From positions 124,001 through 188,000 of the forward strand of contig NZ_JACHLM010000002.1 of assembly GCF_014207965.1 (NCBI RefSeq): 64,000 bases of DNA. The letters are read 5' to 3'. Position numbers and translations under genes: made by a program. Source of the stretch: Brevundimonas bullata (GTDB taxonomy: Bacteria > Pseudomonadota > Alphaproteobacteria > Caulobacterales > Caulobacteraceae). The first letter of the stretch is position 1, and each line of letters starts with the position of its first letter. The notes below the pieces were generated by a model. That model was not told where the DNA came from, did not search any database, and saw only the letters and a list, made by a program, of their open reading frames with translations. Below, one piece after another: positions 62,188 to 64,000 of this stretch.

Positions 62188-62997
62188 TTAGCGCTTGGCC
62201 TCTTCGATCAGCTTGGCGACGGCTGCGGGCTCGATGCTGGCGCTGGCCTTGCCGTTGATGAAGAAGGTCGGGGTGCCCTGCAGGCCCAGGGTCGCCGCCG
62301 TGGTGTGGATATCGGTGACGTGGCGGGTCATCTCGGGCGAGGCGATGGCCGCCTGGGCCTTGGCCATGTCCACGCCGTGGGCGACCAGGATGCCGTCGAT
62401 GGCGGCGCGGTCCAGGGCACGCTCGGTCATCAGCGCATCATAGACCTCCAGATACTTGCCCTGCTGATGCGCGGCGAGCGCAGCGCGAGCCGCGTATTGT
62501 GAGGTGACGTCGTCGCCACGGTCCAGGATGGGCCAGTCCTTGAAGACGAAGCGGACTTCCGGGTGGGCGGCCATCAGGGCGCGGTAGTCGTGGGCCACGG
62601 CCTTGCAGCCCGGGCAGCGGAAATCGAAGAACTCGATCACCGTCACCTTGGCGTCGGCGGGGCCGAAGCTGGGATCGCGCGCGTCGGGCGCCAGCAGGGC
62701 GGGATTGGCCTTGGCGGCGGCATTGATGGTCTGGACGCGGGACTGCTCTTCGTGCGCCTGACGCGCGGCCAGCAACTCGTCCAGCACCTGAGGGTTCTCG
62801 ATCAGATAGGCGCGGACCCGTCCGCCGAAATCACCGCCGTTCAGATAGGGGACGGCGGACAGGCCCAGCGCCAGGACCGAAACCGCTAGAGCCGCGCCGC
62901 CCAGCGTCTTGCCGGACAGACGCGACAGGGCGCTGCCTTTCGGAGCAGGCGAGGCCGGCGTCGGGTTCTCGGGAGCGGGGCGTGCGGCGTCGGTCAT
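62188..62997 (-). CDS. DsbA-family thioredoxin-like protein, membrane-anchored
   Basis: A 269-residue protein with a Pro/Ala-rich cytoplasmic start, one membrane segment (about 30-50) and a periplasmic DsbA-like domain. The redox motif is CPGC (Cys128, Cys131) and the cis-proline lies in GTPTFFING. The helical insert between them is as in DsbA/ScsC/BdbD-type proteins. It may form, shuffle or reduce disulfides; the direction cannot be read. It ends 29 bases downstream of the M48 peptidase start region only in the sense that both are on the minus strand; that gene lies upstream of it. Confidence 0.9.
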   Translation of the reverse strand: MTDAARPAPENPTPASPAPKGSALSRLSGKTLGGAALAVSVLALGLSAVPYLNGGDFGGRVRAYLIENPQVLDELLAARQAHEEQSRVQTINAAAKANPALLAPDARDPSFGPADAKVTVIEFFDFRCPGCKAVAHDYRALMAAHPEVRFVFKDWPILDRGDDVTSQYAARAALAAHQQGKYLEVYDALMTERALDRAAIDGILVAHGVDMAKAQAAIASPEMTRHVTDIHTTAATLGLQGTPTFFINGKASASIEPAAVAKLIEEAKR

Positions 62998-63026
62998 GCG
63001 GGTCTCGGTATCAGTATATCGGGGCG

Positions 63027-64000
63027 TCAGGTATTGGGCAGGATGACGCCGCGGCTGTTGCGCTGCTCGTTGCGGCGCTCGGCGTCAGTGATGTCTTTTT
63101 CCGAGGCGCCTGAAGACAGGACGATGTCGGTGGCGCGGCGCCATTCGATGGAGTTGCGGTCCAGCATGTCGCGGGCGCGCATGGCGAACTGGTTGGCCTG
63201 TTCTGTGCGGCCCAGAGCGAACCAGTATTCCGCCGAGGCCAGACGCGCCTCGCCCTCCTTGCCTTGGCTGGCGTAGGCCTGTCCTAGCAGGCGCCAGGCC
63301 AGGGTATTGTCCTTCTCCAGCGCGATGGCGCGCTTCAACTGATCGACGGCGGCGTCCAGATTGGCGGCGTCGCTGGTCTCGATCAGGGCGTGGGCCAGGT
63401 TGATGCGCAGCAGGGGGGCGGCGGGCTTCAGTTCGACCGCCTTCTGGTGGGCGCCGATGGCTTCGGCCGGGCGGCCTTCCTCGAACAGGATCTGACCCTT
63501 CAACTCCCAGAAGTAGGGATTCTCGGGTTGATCGGTCAGCAGATCGTCGACGGCGCTCAAGGCCTTTTCCGTCTGACCGTCGCGATACCAGGCGATGGCG
63601 CGGGCATAGCGGGCGGGCAGGGAGGTGTTCGATGACGGATAGTCGCGCAGCGTCGCGTTCGGCGACTCCATGAAGGAGCGGATCTTGGCGACCACCAGCG
63701 CGTGCTGAGCCATTCGTTCCGAGCTGTCTCGATGACTGAAGTGGGCGGCGCTCTCGACCGGTCCGCGCAGGGCTTCGATCCGCTGCGACGACAGTGGGTG
63801 GCTGCGGAAGTAGGGATAGCGGCGCTGATCCGAGAAGATTTCCTGCGAGCGGAAATTCTCGAAGAACTCGATCATGCCCTTGCCGGATTCACCGGCGCGT
63901 TCCAGGGCGCGGGCCCCCGTGATGTCGGCCTCGCCTTCCTGGCTCTGCATATAGCGCAGGGCGCCCAGGGTGCCGAAATACTGGCTGGAGGCCAGCAGGG
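63027..64000 (-). CDS. M48 family metallopeptidase with TPR tail (partial)
   Basis: The frame is open to the right edge, so the N-terminal part with the HExxH site is outside the window. What is visible starts with ASSQYFGTLGALRYMQSQ and EGEADITGARALERAG, which holds the third zinc-ligand glutamate region of M48 peptidases (BepA/LoiP-like). It is followed by a TPR-like region: the RAGESGKGMIEFFENFR and RSHPLSSQRIEALRG segments, then repeats up to the end. This layout is that of BepA (YfgC), which works in outer-membrane protein quality control. It is probably co-transcribed with the DsbA-family gene. Confidence 0.88.
   Translation of the reverse strand, partial: LLASSQYFGTLGALRYMQSQEGEADITGARALERAGESGKGMIEFFENFRSQEIFSDQRRYPYFRSHPLSSQRIEALRGPVESAAHFSHRDSSERMAQHALVVAKIRSFMESPNATLRDYPSSNTSLPARYARAIAWYRDGQTEKALSAVDDLLTDQPENPYFWELKGQILFEEGRPAEAIGAHQKAVELKPAAPLLRINLAHALIETSDAANLDAAVDQLKRAIALEKDNTLAWRLLGQAYASQGKEGEARLASAEYWFALGRTEQANQFAMRARDMLDRNSIEWRRATDIVLSSGASEKDITDAERRNEQRNSRGVILPNT

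Overview
The window is about 64 kb of high-GC chromosome. Gene content and order point to an alphaproteobacterium of the Caulobacteraceae, most likely Brevundimonas or a close relative. The supporting signs are the dnaB-alr-radA-cvpA-purF block, an HdaA-type DnaA regulator with an N-terminal clamp motif, the lptF-lptG-lptD-surA-pdxA-rsmA operon, an NDUFA12-type complex I subunit next to a DUF2155 gene, and the aroQ-accB-accC-aat block. This placement rests on remembered gene order and families; no search was run. I see no tRNA, rRNA, CRISPR array, IS element or prophage. Almost all of the window is ordinary core genome.

Layout. 1-6.8 kb (minus strand): dnaB, alr, radA, cvpA and a truncated purF, with a Yip1-like membrane gene inserted on the plus strand. 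7-10 kb: a small secreted protein and a TonB-dependent receptor. 10.3-11.6 kb: the rpsF-rpsR-rplI ribosomal operon with a recognisable promoter and terminator. 11.8-13.1 kb: a divergent Nramp-family transporter. 13.4-20.2 kb (plus): fatty acid synthesis (fabD, fabG, acpP, fabF), then mltG, yicC, gmk and a deaminase. 20.3-30.7 kb (minus): an L,D-transpeptidase lipoprotein, an aminotransferase, rsmA, pdxA, surA, lptD, lptG and lptF. 30.9-33.8 kb (plus): pepA and holC, then three tandem small lipoproteins related to I78 peptidase inhibitors.

33.9-36.0 kb: a DUF2164 gene and an ABC-F ATPase. 36.1-36.9 kb: ndk and a glycine-zipper lipoprotein. 37-42.7 kb: an M13 peptidase, purN, an S10-type peptidase and purM. 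42.8-50.5 kb: rnd, ppx, ppk, hdaA and aspS. 50.6-54.8 kb (minus): two secreted pentapeptide-repeat proteins and a protein that looks like a catalytically degenerate class II ribonucleotide reductase. 55-59.1 kb: NDUFA12, DUF2155, aat, accC, accB and aroQ. 59.2-60.4 kb: thiS and thiG. 60.4-64 kb: a TPR protein, a DsbA-family thioredoxin and a truncated M48 peptidase.

The core genes serve purine synthesis (purF, purN, purM), envelope building (fab genes, LPS export, outer-membrane chaperone, peptidoglycan enzymes), replication control (dnaB, hdaA, holC) and polyphosphate turnover (ppk, ppx). The less ordinary content is: (1) the triplicated I78-like lipoproteins that carry a CxxC where the family has its reactive loop; (2) the 880-residue reductase-like protein that keeps the C-terminal TSCPD and zinc-ribbon parts but has lost the catalytic cysteine loop; (3) the pair of CxxC pentapeptide proteins beside it; and (4) two families of intergenic inverted repeats (six copies), one found mainly inside operons and the other at convergent gene ends.
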